Source of the DNA: a virus
Length of the DNA: 35,463 bases
IMG/VR virus record: IMGVR_UViG_3300038548_000690
Location: 1-35,463 of that record
Strand: one strand, 5' to 3'
Part shown: in pieces, positions 6,753 to 14,467 of the stretch
How the letters are laid out: each line of letters begins with the position of its first letter
Position numbering within the stretch: the first letter of the stretch is position 1
Translations under genes and position numbers: made by a program
Notes under the pieces: model-generated
Databases searched by the model: none
What the model saw: only the letters and a program-made list of their open reading frames with translations
What the model was told of the DNA's origin: nothing

Positions 6753-6827
6753 TATCTCGAATATCTCGAGAGATAAGATCCTCTAAATCTAAAAACTCGA
6801 GAGATAAGAGAAATCTTAAGTCTCGAG
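6753..6827. repeat. CTCGAG repeat cluster, candidate operator or iteron
   Basis: CTCGAGAGATAAGA is repeated exactly at 6765-6778 and 6796-6809, 31 bases apart (about three helical turns). TATCTCGA occurs at 6753-6760 and 6762-6769, and CTCGAG recurs at 6822-6827. TATCTC-GA-GAGATA (6762-6775) is an inverted repeat. Even spacing and palindromy suggest a protein-binding array. Confidence 0.55.
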
Positions 6828-6992
6828 TCTTCATAAGTCTTTTTTCTGTATGTGGATACAACGTTATCCCTTAAAGTTCGAGGTATTCGGTATCTGTCTT
6901 GCGACCATCTGACACATCACCGCGGCCAAAAATCACCTCATGATTCACGCCGGCCGTAACGATAAATACTCCATGTTAACGAAAGGAATAGC

Positions 6993-7154
6993 ATGGATAA
7001 AGCTGAGTACTTGGCTAATTTATATAAGTCAGTGGCACTTCACATGGAAATCAAAATGCAGTGTGAGAAGCGCGGTGACACCGATTGTGTCATCTGGCAT
7101 GGTGGTATTATTGATAAACTCCAGCAGGAGATCTTCACTATAATGGCTGAGTAA
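6993..7154 (+). CDS. Small hypothetical protein (53 aa)
   Basis: ATG 6993 is preceded by GAAAGGA at good spacing. The frame encodes an amphipathic protein (YLANLYKSVALHMEIKM, then VIWHGGIIDKLQQEIFTIM) that looks far more protein-like than the overlapping frame starting at 6940. No family known. Confidence 0.5.
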   Translation: MDKAEYLANLYKSVALHMEIKMQCEKRGDTDCVIWHGGIIDKLQQEIFTIMAE

Positions 7155-7221
7155 TGTGACCTGGGGGGCTGCTTAGGTGGCTTCCCTTTTTACTAGTACA
7201 ATGGGCAAAAGGAGCGAAACT

Positions 7222-7476
7222 ATGTTTATTAAAGTGACTGAATTTGATGGTCAAGAGGCCATAATACCCACTACAGATATTAAATCGGTCAGGGGAATGG
7301 CCTTGAAGAACATCGATCTGAAGGATGTCAGTGATGCTTTCAAAGGCCATGATTATGTCACAACCATATTCTTTGGTGATAATAAAGACAGGGTGCATGT
7401 CCATCAGACTGTTGATGAGGTGTATGCATCGATTGAAAAGGCTGTCAGACTCATCAGGCCAATCAACATTGGTTGA
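7222..7476 (+). CDS. FlbD-like small beta protein (84 aa)
   Basis: ATG 7222 follows AAAAGGAG with usual spacing. The product opens with MFIKVTEFDGQEAIIPTTDI, then a strand VTTIFFGDNKDRVHVHQT and VDEVYASIEKA. This is the layout of FlbD-type proteins: a short beta sheet that ends in a V-x-E-x3-E-V helix. FlbD is a small flagellar-operon protein in bacteria, and phage copies have no assigned role. It is the last gene before the 860-bp control region. Confidence 0.45.
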   Translation: MFIKVTEFDGQEAIIPTTDIKSVRGMALKNIDLKDVSDAFKGHDYVTTIFFGDNKDRVHVHQTVDEVYASIEKAVRLIRPINIG

Positions 7477-7568
7477 AGTATCACTGCTTAACTATCACCA
7501 CCAAACACACACAATCAGGCAGTCGTTAAACCCTTTGACAGACACCTCTTACATAATAAATCAATGAG

Positions 7569-7577
7569 TTATCCACA
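7569..7577 (+). promoter_or_regulatory. DnaA box match
   Basis: TTATCCACA, an exact match to the strict DnaA box consensus, lies at the left of the palindrome-rich region. One box alone is weak evidence, but its neighbourhood (AT-rich flank, skewed composition) makes an origin function worth considering. Confidence 0.4.
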
Positions 7578-7841
7578 TAATACCAACAGGTTATTAGTTA
7601 AACATTTCTCAATTAATTTAAAGCACCAATACGTAACCCTTTACGTACAGCAAGACCAACTCAACACAAATGTAAGCGCTTGCACACACGACCCATAATT
7701 TTTATCATAAGGACGGCGGTGGCTTATTCTCTCTCCCTTTCAATCAACTCTCCATAACGAATCTCATCACAGTAACAACAACCATCACACGCCATCACAA
7801 TCAACACCTAAACAACCATTCAAACACAGCAGCATTGTGAA

Positions 7842-7860
7842 GTTACCCCAGCAGGGTAAC
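7842..7860. repeat. Perfect hairpin GTTACCC/GGGTAAC
   Basis: A seven-base-pair stem with a CAGCA loop. No T-run follows, so it is more likely a binding site or structural element than a terminator. Confidence 0.5.
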
Positions 7861-7994
7861 GAGAGTGAGGCGTGCCGAACAGCAAAACAATCAATCACTC
7901 ATCACCTCGCTCACACCCATACAATCCATACTCAACAGCTACATTCAACACACGTCATATCACTTGACTGCACGTAACAATGTTCACAGTATTG

Positions 7995-8012
7995 TTGTAC
8001 ATGTGTGTACAA
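7995..8012. repeat. Operator-like inverted repeat TTGTACA/TGTACAA
   Basis: Perfect seven-base half-sites separated by TGTG, the size and symmetry of a dimeric HTH repressor site. Confidence 0.45.
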
Positions 8013-8056
8013 ATGTGCTGTGTTGTTGATTGACGCTGCAATTTATTTCACAAATG

Positions 8057-8093
8057 ACTTCGCTCGAAGTGCCTTATTGACTATCTGTCAATA
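8057..8093. repeat. Two adjacent perfect inverted repeats
   Basis: ACTTCG-CT-CGAAGT (8057-8070) is followed after four bases by TATTGAC-TATCT-GTCAATA (8075-8093). Their sequences differ, so they may bind different proteins. The second half-site contains a TTGAC -35-like element, which would let a bound protein block a promoter. Confidence 0.45.
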
Positions 8094-8159
8094 TACCATA
8101 TGTTGTGGTGCCTGACTTCATGCTCATTGTCTCTCAGTGCCAACCTGCTTTACTGGTAT

Positions 8160-8199
8160 GTAATCAACGATTACCATGTAATAGAACAAACTATTCTAT
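8160..8199. repeat. Two further perfect inverted repeats
   Basis: GTAATC-AAC-GATTAC (8160-8174) and ATAGAA-N7-TTCTAT (8181-8199) lie within 80 bases upstream of the rightward promoter. Confidence 0.45.
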
Positions 8200-8229
8200 T
8201 GACCTAGGTATCGTTGACATCTCTTAAGA

Positions 8230-8259
8230 TTGAATAGAACCGTGTGAGTGGGCTATAAT
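8230..8259 (+). promoter_or_regulatory. Sigma-70-type promoter for the AP2-terminase operon
   Basis: A perfect TATAAT (8254-8259) sits 18 bases after TTGAAT (8230-8235, four of six matches to TTGACA). Transcription should start near 8266, about 75 bases before the GTG start at 8343. Confidence 0.5.
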
Positions 8260-8342
8260 TAAACGGCATGTTATTCTTATCAATGAATAATAAAGTTCAT
8301 GTATGAGCTGTGAGCAGCGTTTCTGTAGGAGAGAGGGCATCA

Positions 8343-8861
8343 GTGGAAGAAAAAGATTCAAAAGAAATTTCCAAGAAAAAAATCTCTGAAAAGCCCAAGT
8401 TACACCCCACAACGCCAGAATCAACCAAAACAAGTGCCCTAAAGGGTGTTTCTAGCAGAAAAAGGCACATTGCAAAGAAGCGTGTGACGAAGTCGAAGTA
8501 TGTTGGAGTGAGTTGGTGTAGTGAGCGTGGTAGGTGGCATGCTACTTTATCGGTTGGTCGTAAGTATATTGATCTTGGTCGTCATATGACTGAGGAGGGT
8601 GCGGCGTTGGCTTATGATGAATATTGTCGGAAGTTGATTAAGCGGTTTACTCGTAATTTGAATTTTCCGGATGAGAGTGATGGATCTGCGGTGGCGCAAT
8701 CGGATCAGGTTTTGGCTGATGCTGAGATTGTTGTTCAGTCGGATGGTGAATCTGAGGGTGGGGAGGATGTTGATTTTTTTGGTCCGACGACGGTGTCGGA
8801 TTATGTTGATGCGCAGAATTCGGTTAATGTAGATGATGTTGATGGGGAAGAGAGTTCATGA
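8343..8861 (+). CDS. AP2-domain DNA-binding protein (stand-alone)
   Basis: GTG 8343 is preferred to the in-frame GTG 8310 because TAGGAGAGAGG lies just upstream. Residues 53 to about 111 form an AP2 domain: KYVGVSW, then RWHATLSV, KYIDLGRHMTEEGAALAYDEYCRKL and LNFP, the three-strand-plus-helix layout of plant ERF and phage endonuclease AP2 modules. The N-terminus is Lys/Ser-rich and disordered, and the C-terminus (about 115-172) is acidic. No HNH nuclease motif is attached. Base use changes inside the gene near 8480 from A/C-rich to strongly G/T-rich (21 G against 6 C in 8581-8640), suggesting a recombined origin. It overlaps the HTH gene by four bases. A DNA-binding role in regulation or packaging is inference. 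Confidence 0.7.
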   Translation: MEEKDSKEISKKKISEKPKLHPTTPESTKTSALKGVSSRKRHIAKKRVTKSKYVGVSWCSERGRWHATLSVGRKYIDLGRHMTEEGAALAYDEYCRKLIKRFTRNLNFPDESDGSAVAQSDQVLADAEIVVQSDGESEGGEDVDFFGPTTVSDYVDAQNSVNVDDVDGEESS

Positions 8862-9070
8862 ATTTACGTGAGATGCGGAAGGGCAGTGGGGTTCATCGGA
8901 AGGAATTTTGTCGGTTGCTGGGTGTGGGATTGCGCACATTGGATCATTGGGAGAGTGGGAAGCGGATTATTCCCACATTGCGGATAACCTCATTTGCTCG
9001 GATATGTGGGGCCACAGCGGATCAGGTGTTGAGTGCCTTGGCTGAAACCATTGAGGCAAGTCATGACTGA
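8858..9070 (+). CDS. Xre-family helix-turn-helix protein (70 aa)
   Basis: ATG 8858 overlaps the AP2 gene's stop (ATGA). The sequence reads as a compact HTH: REMRKGSGVHRKEFCRLLGVGLRTLDHWESGKRI, then PTLRITSFARICGATADQVL, with a typical recognition helix around RTLDHWESG. It shares the G/T-rich composition of the second half of the AP2 gene, so the two may have arrived together. It could be a repressor acting on the palindromes upstream, or stand in for a small terminase subunit. The sequence does not decide between these. Confidence 0.7.
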   Translation: MNLREMRKGSGVHRKEFCRLLGVGLRTLDHWESGKRIIPTLRITSFARICGATADQVLSALAETIEASHD

Positions 9071-9266
9071 TAAGCCAAAATACAAGATTAGCGAAACCAT
9101 TATGATAACGCCCACGATTGAGGCTTACATAAGTGCTATTTTGATAAGAAAGGGCTCTGTTCGATATGAATTGACCCATTTGGATGATTTTACTCCGGTA
9201 GAGACATGGTTTGATGAAGAGCATATAGAGCGAATATTGTTTAAAACGGGAAGTGAGGTTTCATGA
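9063..9266 (+). CDS. Hypothetical protein (67 aa)
   Basis: ATG 9063 has GAGG seven bases upstream and overlaps the HTH gene by eight bases. A short mixed alpha/beta protein with an acidic second half (LDDFTPVETWFDEEHIERIL). No family recognised. Its stop overlaps the next ATG. Confidence 0.55.
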   Translation: MTDKPKYKISETIMITPTIEAYISAILIRKGSVRYELTHLDDFTPVETWFDEEHIERILFKTGSEVS

Positions 9267-9541
9267 CTGAATCAGATAAAGAGAGAATCATCGAAATGAT
9301 CAAAAATGATGATCTTTCTGTAATTACTCATGAGGCAAGGAAGTTTGAGCGAGATGTTGAATTTTGGGAATTACTTGAGGAAAGAGGGCTTCTGAATAAA
9401 CCGAAGGGTGAAAAGTCGATCCAAGACCTGAAAGATGAAGATCTGGATATTCTGCTGGCCAGAGATTTTGGCGCCATGGTCACAATTGCCGTTTTTTTGA
9501 CCTTGGTGATATTTGGGGTAATCTGGTTTGATCTCATTTAG
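9263..9541 (+). CDS. C-terminally anchored membrane protein (92 aa)
   Basis: The start overlaps the previous stop (ATGA). Residues 1-68 are highly charged and helical. Residues about 71-92 are a single hydrophobic segment (MVTIAVFLTLVIFGVIWF) ending two residues later, so this is a tail-anchored protein with its body in the cytoplasm. Function unknown. It is unusual directly upstream of packaging genes. Confidence 0.6.
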   Translation: MTESDKERIIEMIKNDDLSVITHEARKFERDVEFWELLEERGLLNKPKGEKSIQDLKDEDLDILLARDFGAMVTIAVFLTLVIFGVIWFDLI

Positions 9542-9649
9542 AACAAAGCTTTTCCTCGATGGCCTGTTTCTCGCATTTGTGCTAATTCGGAAATCTTGTT
9601 ATTTTAGGATTATGAAAATAATTAATTGGCACAATAAGACGCGGCTCAG

Positions 9650-9820
9650 ATGAAGGCCAAAATAAAAATCTCAATGCATGATCTCATTGAGGCAATTATG
9701 GAATCAAACCCTAAGATGAGGCCGAAAAGCATCAGAAAGTACATTATCGAAAATTTGATTCTGGAAGATGATGGCTATATTCAACTGGATTTGACCTTTG
9801 AGAAGCCAGAAGGTAAATAA
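9650..9820 (+). CDS. Small protein preceding terminase (56 aa)
   Basis: ATG 9650 to TAA 9818-9820, directly abutting the terminase ATG. The peptide is helical, then beta (MHDLIEAIMESNPKMRPKSIRKYIIENLIL, split by prolines, then GYIQLDLTF). A 13-codon frame beginning at ATG 9613 with AGGATT ahead of it ends in an ATGA overlap with this start and may serve as a coupling leader. The position is where small terminase often lies, but this protein is too short for a normal one. Confidence 0.5.
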   Translation: MKAKIKISMHDLIEAIMESNPKMRPKSIRKYIIENLILEDDGYIQLDLTFEKPEGK

Positions 9821-11251
9821 ATGCCTAAAGTCGAGGGATACAAGCCAGGAAAAGATGCCATCAGGGCCCACAAAAGCCTTGCTCAAATCAGATGTTTGAT
9901 TTGGGGCATCAAAAGCGGCAAGACCGAGTGGGGCGCATGCGAGACAGTGCGATTTGCCAAATTCAACTCAAATAAGAACGTTTGGTGTGTGAGCTCATCA
10001 TTTCACAACCTTGAGGCCTGTATTGCGGCCATCACAAAATTGCTTGACTTCTATAAAGTGTCTTATCGGTACAAACTCTCAAGCCATAGTTATCATTTGG
10101 CCAATGGAACGGTCATTTCCTGCAAATCAGCCGATCAATACGACAATCTCAGGGGGCCCAACGTGGATTGGCTTTGGATTGATGAAGCGGCATTCGTCAA
10201 AGAAGAGGCCTGGTGGATCTGCCAAGACCGTTTGGCCGTGACACAGGGCCGGATTATTTTGACCACTACAACCGATGTTAGAAACTGGGTTTGGGAGCTT
10301 TGTCTTGAGGGTGGAATGCCGCCCACAATGGATTATGGGGTTTTTGAGAAAAATGGTAGTGACGGCAAGGCCCAATATTTTATCAGTCATCACCCAACCT
10401 GGCATTTCCCATGGGTACCCCAATCCTGGGTGGATGACAAAAAGCTGAAAAGGCCCCGGGTGGTTTTTGATCGAGATATTGCCGCATTGTTTTCATCTCA
10501 TGGAACATCTGTTTTCAATTACGTTTGGGAGGCCTTATCCCGGGCCCCACTTGTCAGAGACAGCAAAGCAAAATATGTGATCGGCCTTGACTTGGCAAAA
10601 GAGCAGGATTTTACCGTACTCACGGTGATGGATGGCGATGGCCGTGTATTCAAGGTTTTGAGATTTCAAAAAGTGGATTATAAGATTCAAGTGCAAAGGG
10701 TGGTGGAACAGTCCAAAATCTGGAATGCATGCGTGGTGCTCGATAAAGCCAACGTGGGCAACGTGATTCAAGAACTTTTGAGAGATGAAGGCCTTCAGAT
10801 CCATTGTGTTGATATGAACAGCCATGAAGTGAAGACAGACCTGATTCAGCAGCTTCAGGTGGCTTTTGAGACAAAATCAATCAAATTGATTGATCCAAAG
10901 GCCGATTGGGCCAGTACTGATGATCAGCAAATGTATGATGAGCTGGGTTATTATGCCACCAAATTAACACCAGGCCGAAAACAGCTCAGTTATAGCGCAC
11001 CGCGGGGAATGCATGATGACTGTGTGATCTCACTTGCCCTTGCAAATTGGGGCAGGGCAAGGGGTTTGGCTGGTGGTGGATTGACCGCATCACAGGTATC
11101 ATTGGCCCGTGACGACTGGGATAAACATATTGCCAATTCGAAAAAAATGAGTAATCGAGTTCGATCTTCTAAAGTAAATTTGTTAAAAAGGTATTATGCA
11201 ACTGGATCAAAGCTTGGGTTCAAAGCATCGGGCAACACTTTTTGGGGTTAA
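9821..11251 (+). CDS. terL: Terminase large subunit
   Basis: ATP-driven DNA-packaging motor with a headful or end-cutting nuclease, acting at the portal of the prohead. Visible motifs: Walker A-like WGIKSGKT at residues 28-35, Walker B WLWIDE with D121-E122, and ILTTTT as the coupling motif. The C-terminal RNase H-like nuclease has GLDLAKEQDF (D257) and GMHDDCVISLALAN (D399/D400). The 476 residues fit a complete two-domain large subunit. It is followed within three bases by the portal gene. No standard small terminase gene is seen next to it. The AP2 and HTH proteins upstream are the nearest DNA-binding candidates. Confidence 0.9.
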   Translation: MPKVEGYKPGKDAIRAHKSLAQIRCLIWGIKSGKTEWGACETVRFAKFNSNKNVWCVSSSFHNLEACIAAITKLLDFYKVSYRYKLSSHSYHLANGTVISCKSADQYDNLRGPNVDWLWIDEAAFVKEEAWWICQDRLAVTQGRIILTTTTDVRNWVWELCLEGGMPPTMDYGVFEKNGSDGKAQYFISHHPTWHFPWVPQSWVDDKKLKRPRVVFDRDIAALFSSHGTSVFNYVWEALSRAPLVRDSKAKYVIGLDLAKEQDFTVLTVMDGDGRVFKVLRFQKVDYKIQVQRVVEQSKIWNACVVLDKANVGNVIQELLRDEGLQIHCVDMNSHEVKTDLIQQLQVAFETKSIKLIDPKADWASTDDQQMYDELGYYATKLTPGRKQLSYSAPRGMHDDCVISLALANWGRARGLAGGGLTASQVSLARDDWDKHIANSKKMSNRVRSSKVNLLKRYYATGSKLGFKASGNTFWG

Positions 11252-11254
11252 ATT

Positions 11255-12664
11255 ATGAGATTTTTGTGGTCTAAAAAAGATGATGTTTTAAGAGAAGATA
11301 ATGGGAAAAAAGGCATTGGTGGGTCATCCCCAAGGGCGAAAACCGCCAAAAGACTATCTGAAAACGTATTTACCCAAACTGACAATCCTGATGCGGGCAC
11401 CGAATTTGATGATATATTTTTTCAACAGATAGGCAACACTCAAGATGTTGACCTTCCCCAGCAAACCCTGCTAAAGGCACAAAGACTTGCCCATTTCCTC
11501 TATAGAAAAAATTGTAGGGCATGGAGTGGAACGGAAATTCTCAAAGATTTCGCTCTGGGCGATGGAGTCAAGCACCAAGCCACGGATCCCAAAGTTCAAG
11601 CTGTTTTAGACAATCATTGGGAAATCAATGAGTGGGATGACAAAATTGAGGAACGGATGAGAGCACTTTCTTTGTCTGGTGAGCAGATCTATCCAACATT
11701 TGTAAATGACAACACTGGCCTGGTAAAACTTTCCACCATATCCCCATTTAAAATAAAAAATATTACCCGTGATCCAAAAAACGCTGAAAATCAAGAGTTC
11801 ATTATCACTTCATTGAAGGCATATCAAAAAACTAAGATTATTAATATTGATGATGATGGCAAACTTGAGGGCGAAACCTTTTATTTTGCAGTAAACAGGG
11901 TGAGTGGTGGAACTCGCGGCGTTCCCGACATGTTGCCATCCGTAGATTGGCTTGAAGGCCTCGATGGCATGCTCTTTTCCCTCATGGAAAGAAGCTCTTT
12001 GGCCCAAGATATTGTTTTCGATCTCACATATGAAGGCGCCAACGACAAAGAATGTCGTGAAATGGCCCTTGAGTTTATTCAAAGTTTAAAAGCGGGCGGG
12101 GCATATGCGCACAATGAAAAAGTCAAACTGGAAATAAAAGCTCCAGAGTTGGCGGCATCTGATGCCGAAACTGTGATTTCTATATTGCTTCGCCAAATTC
12201 AATCTGGAATGAGATTGGCCGGATTGTTCTTTGGGGATGCTGAAGATCTGACAAAGGGAAGCGCATCGGAATTATCAATGCCAGTGGCCAAGGCCATCAA
12301 GGCGCGGCAGAATTTTTGGAAAAGATTACTCACTAAAATTTTCAAATATCAAATACAACAATCTAAAGCCCATGGTCAATTGGAAGGCGTCACTGATTTT
12401 GGTTTCAAAATATCAATGGCCCCAATACTTTTGAGAGATGTGAAGGTGATCACCGATTCTCTTATCAGTCTGGGAACAACTTTGGCCGAGGCAACAGAAG
12501 AACACTATATTTCAAACAAAGAGGCCGCTGAGATTTATCGCGGTGCATTGGAGCAGCTTGGAAGTTTGATGGATGATTTTGATCCTGAAGATTTCAAAGA
12601 TATTGTCGAACTTAAAAAGAGATTTGTTAAAAAAGATAAAGGTGAGGATGATAAAAGTGAATAA
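11255..12664 (+). CDS. Portal protein
   Basis: A 469-residue protein directly after the terminase, where the portal is normally found. It forms the dodecameric ring at one head vertex through which DNA enters and leaves. The middle has the usual portal pattern: an N-terminal region with RKNCRAWSGTEILKDFALGDGV, a beta-rich clip/wing segment (FKIKNITRDPKN, GETFYFAVNRVSGGTRGVPDM), then long helices of the stem and crown (LLRQIQSGMRLAGLFFGDAEDLTKGSASELSMPVAKAIKARQ is split here by 20-residue limits only in wording). The charged C-terminus ends KKDKGEDDKSE. Identification rests on position, size and this layout. Confidence 0.8.
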   Translation: MRFLWSKKDDVLREDNGKKGIGGSSPRAKTAKRLSENVFTQTDNPDAGTEFDDIFFQQIGNTQDVDLPQQTLLKAQRLAHFLYRKNCRAWSGTEILKDFALGDGVKHQATDPKVQAVLDNHWEINEWDDKIEERMRALSLSGEQIYPTFVNDNTGLVKLSTISPFKIKNITRDPKNAENQEFIITSLKAYQKTKIINIDDDGKLEGETFYFAVNRVSGGTRGVPDMLPSVDWLEGLDGMLFSLMERSSLAQDIVFDLTYEGANDKECREMALEFIQSLKAGGAYAHNEKVKLEIKAPELAASDAETVISILLRQIQSGMRLAGLFFGDAEDLTKGSASELSMPVAKAIKARQNFWKRLLTKIFKYQIQQSKAHGQLEGVTDFGFKISMAPILLRDVKVITDSLISLGTTLAEATEEHYISNKEAAEIYRGALEQLGSLMDDFDPEDFKDIVELKKRFVKKDKGEDDKSE

Positions 12665-12692
12665 AAATTCATACACGTTGTTTGGTTTTTAG

Positions 12693-12977
12693 ATGTCGCG
12701 CAAATACGAAAAACACATATATCGTTGTTGCTTTACTTCTGAAGAAAGTAAAAGAGTGGCCGCAGGTTATAAGGGCGGTTCGATTTCAGAAAATGGTGAG
12801 TTGATCGTTTGCGCTAAAGGCGATACAGATATGTCTCTTGGAGATCTTTCAGTTCCACCAAAACCGGAAAGTTTTGGAGACTTCCAGAATTGGCCCTTTG
12901 GAAGTTATAAAGAATTTTTCGAAGCGATGACGGCAAGAACCAAAACAGTAGACGACTTTACATTTGGAGTTTATTAA
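12693..12977 (+). CDS. Hypothetical structural-region protein (94 aa)
   Basis: Lies between the portal and the lectin-like proteins, with its stop immediately followed by the next ATG. Two adjacent cysteines occur near the N-terminus (YRCCF). The second half is aromatic and Phe-rich (FGDFQNWPFGSYKEFFEAM). No strong ribosome site is visible. Its place in the head module suggests a virion or assembly protein, unproven. Confidence 0.5.
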   Translation: MSRKYEKHIYRCCFTSEESKRVAAGYKGGSISENGELIVCAKGDTDMSLGDLSVPPKPESFGDFQNWPFGSYKEFFEAMTARTKTVDDFTFGVY

Positions 12978-13676
12978 ATGTCATTAGGACTACCTGATTT
13001 TCAAGACATAGACGGCATGAACGATGCTGATTGGCCCGTTAAAACCGGAGGCCCAATTAGTTTTGTACCAGATCTATTTGGCAACGATGCCCCTGACTTT
13101 GATGGTCTTACACAAGATATGCGCAGAGCCGCTTTATCAATATCGGGCCTCGCAGAGTTTACGTACACAACCATGTTCAAACTTGATTCTACCGGGGCAG
13201 CGCAGTGCATAGCCTCAATGCAGACAGGTGGCGGGGTTAGACAGTTCGCCATATACCTTACATCTGCCGGGAAAATAGAAGTGACTGCGAACGATCAAGG
13301 TAGCGCATCTGTTGGTAGTAAATCCACATCGACGGCAACATATGATACAGGCACCCTTCATCATCTTGGGGTGAAAATGTCAGCCACAACAGGGCTTACG
13401 ATTTATGTAGATGGGCCTCCAGTAGCCTTGGACAATGACACCATTAATTTGGGAGGTGGTGGCCCTTTTACTAAATTCGGCGGTACATTGAGTGATCATG
13501 TTATTGGTACGATCGAAGAGTTCCCATCATCACGGGCGTTAGGTACTATTGCCCGCCCTAAAGCGTGGTATAAAACTGAGTCTGACGCTGATATGTTAGA
13601 AGAAGCTCTCTTTGAATTAGCTGGCCCTGTGGCAGGATCATCATTCGCAAAACTGCAATTATTATTAGATGATTGA
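12978..13676 (+). CDS. LamG/concanavalin-like head-region protein with SSFAK tail
   Basis: A 232-residue protein. Residues about 40-180 have the look of a concanavalin A/laminin G jelly roll: FTYTTMFKLDSTG, a strand with FAIYLTSAGKIEVTAND, then TGTLHHLGVKMS and GLTIYVDGPP, which is the usual D-G turn of the fold. Such domains bind sugars or act as capsid ornaments. It ends in GSSFAKLQLLLDD, nearly the same ending as the following gene's product. Lying between portal and minor head genes, it is probably a head-decoration or surface protein, not a tail fibre. That is inference from position. Confidence 0.6.
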   Translation: MSLGLPDFQDIDGMNDADWPVKTGGPISFVPDLFGNDAPDFDGLTQDMRRAALSISGLAEFTYTTMFKLDSTGAAQCIASMQTGGGVRQFAIYLTSAGKIEVTANDQGSASVGSKSTSTATYDTGTLHHLGVKMSATTGLTIYVDGPPVALDNDTINLGGGGPFTKFGGTLSDHVIGTIEEFPSSRALGTIARPKAWYKTESDADMLEEALFELAGPVAGSSFAKLQLLLDD

Positions 13677-13694
13677 TTTAATGGATAATCGAGA

Positions 13695-14462
13695 ATGACA
13701 ACTCCATTTTCACAAGCTGATTTTGCAGGGCCCACAAGAAGTCTGAATATTTTTCAAAGTTCAGCAGCTCCGCCTTTTGAAACATTAACAAGCCCTGAAA
13801 ATATTAACGCGGTGAACTATTCGGGCCAGGGTTTGAAATGCACTAATGCAGTTGGTTTGGGTCAATGCTATTGGGCGGCTTCAGAAATCAACATGGTCGA
13901 TCTTTACGACAACACCTTTTCTGTTTGGGGGGCTGGCTGTAGTTCTGCTGATACTTTCCCCGAAACAAATGAGATCCGAATTAATACAACAGTTGCCCAC
14001 GCTGGCGGCATCAAGTTTGAAGCGGATTACACCGTGTCAAAAGTAAGGGTGACAATCAATCCACTACACGCCAGCGAATCAGTGGCCTATACTTTTAAAG
14101 ACATGTCAGACGTTGCGATTTCAGACGGAACAATATTTCTATCCGATGTCATAGGAGATATGAATCAATTGCAGTTCGGTTATTCTTTTGATGTGGTGAC
14201 GGGCATCTTCACATTCAACGCCGACAACGTTGATTTCTTGCAAGTAAAATTAGCAAGCGTAGTTTCCGCAAAAGCGATCTCGCATTGGGGCACAGCTTTT
14301 GGGGACGAGCCTGGTCACGGCTTCCAAGATATCAGGTCATACAATATCGTCGCAGATATGACAAAGGTTATCACGGCAACAGATGACTTCCATGATGAAT
14401 TTATTGCACCAACACAGTCATCATCTTTCGCTAAAATAGCATTACTATTTAATGGCGCATAA
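13695..14462 (+). CDS. Beta-rich head-region protein with SSFAK tail
   Basis: A 255-residue beta-rich protein with no clear family. Strands such as WAASEINMVDLYDNTFSVWGAG, EIRINTTVAHAGGIKFEAD and GIFTFNADNVDFLQVKLAS resemble SPRY/lectin sandwiches found in virion proteins. The C-terminus SSSFAKIALLFNGA parallels GSSFAKLQLLLDD in the preceding protein, although the bodies differ. That points to a shared docking signal on different passenger domains. GAG precedes ATG 13695. Confidence 0.55.
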   Translation: MTTPFSQADFAGPTRSLNIFQSSAAPPFETLTSPENINAVNYSGQGLKCTNAVGLGQCYWAASEINMVDLYDNTFSVWGAGCSSADTFPETNEIRINTTVAHAGGIKFEADYTVSKVRVTINPLHASESVAYTFKDMSDVAISDGTIFLSDVIGDMNQLQFGYSFDVVTGIFTFNADNVDFLQVKLASVVSAKAISHWGTAFGDEPGHGFQDIRSYNIVADMTKVITATDDFHDEFIAPTQSSSFAKIALLFNGA

Positions 14463-14467
14463 GAGTC

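Larger units (their letters stand above)
6359..6992. other. Repeat-rich non-coding region
   Basis: No convincing gene is seen here. It contains two perfect GC hairpins, GGGGATA-GGG-TATCCCC (6375-6391) and GGGGGC-CGCTGT-GCCCCC (6444-6461). It also has a TGGCACA/TGTGCCA inverted repeat (6541-6547, 6571-6577), spaced direct repeats (6595-6716) and a CTCGAG-based repeat cluster (6753-6827). The mix suggests a replication, packaging or control site. Confidence 0.5.
7477..8342. other. Palindrome-rich non-coding control region
   Basis: No gene is supported. The left part is very G-poor on this strand (3 G against 22 C in 7741-7800). Seven perfect inverted repeats occur: 7630-7647, 7842-7860, 7995-8012, 8057-8070, 8075-8093, 8160-8174 and 8181-8199. 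A DnaA box (7569-7577) is near the left end and a promoter (8230-8259) near the right end. This is a good candidate for an origin and/or the main operator region. Confidence 0.55.

Noticed and set aside
6940-7143. 67-codon plus-strand frame
   Set aside because: The overlapping frame 6993-7154 has a ribosome site and a more protein-like sequence.
8310-8342. Upstream start (GTG 8310) for the AP2 gene
   Set aside because: No ribosome site precedes it, while TAGGAGAGAGG precedes GTG 8343.
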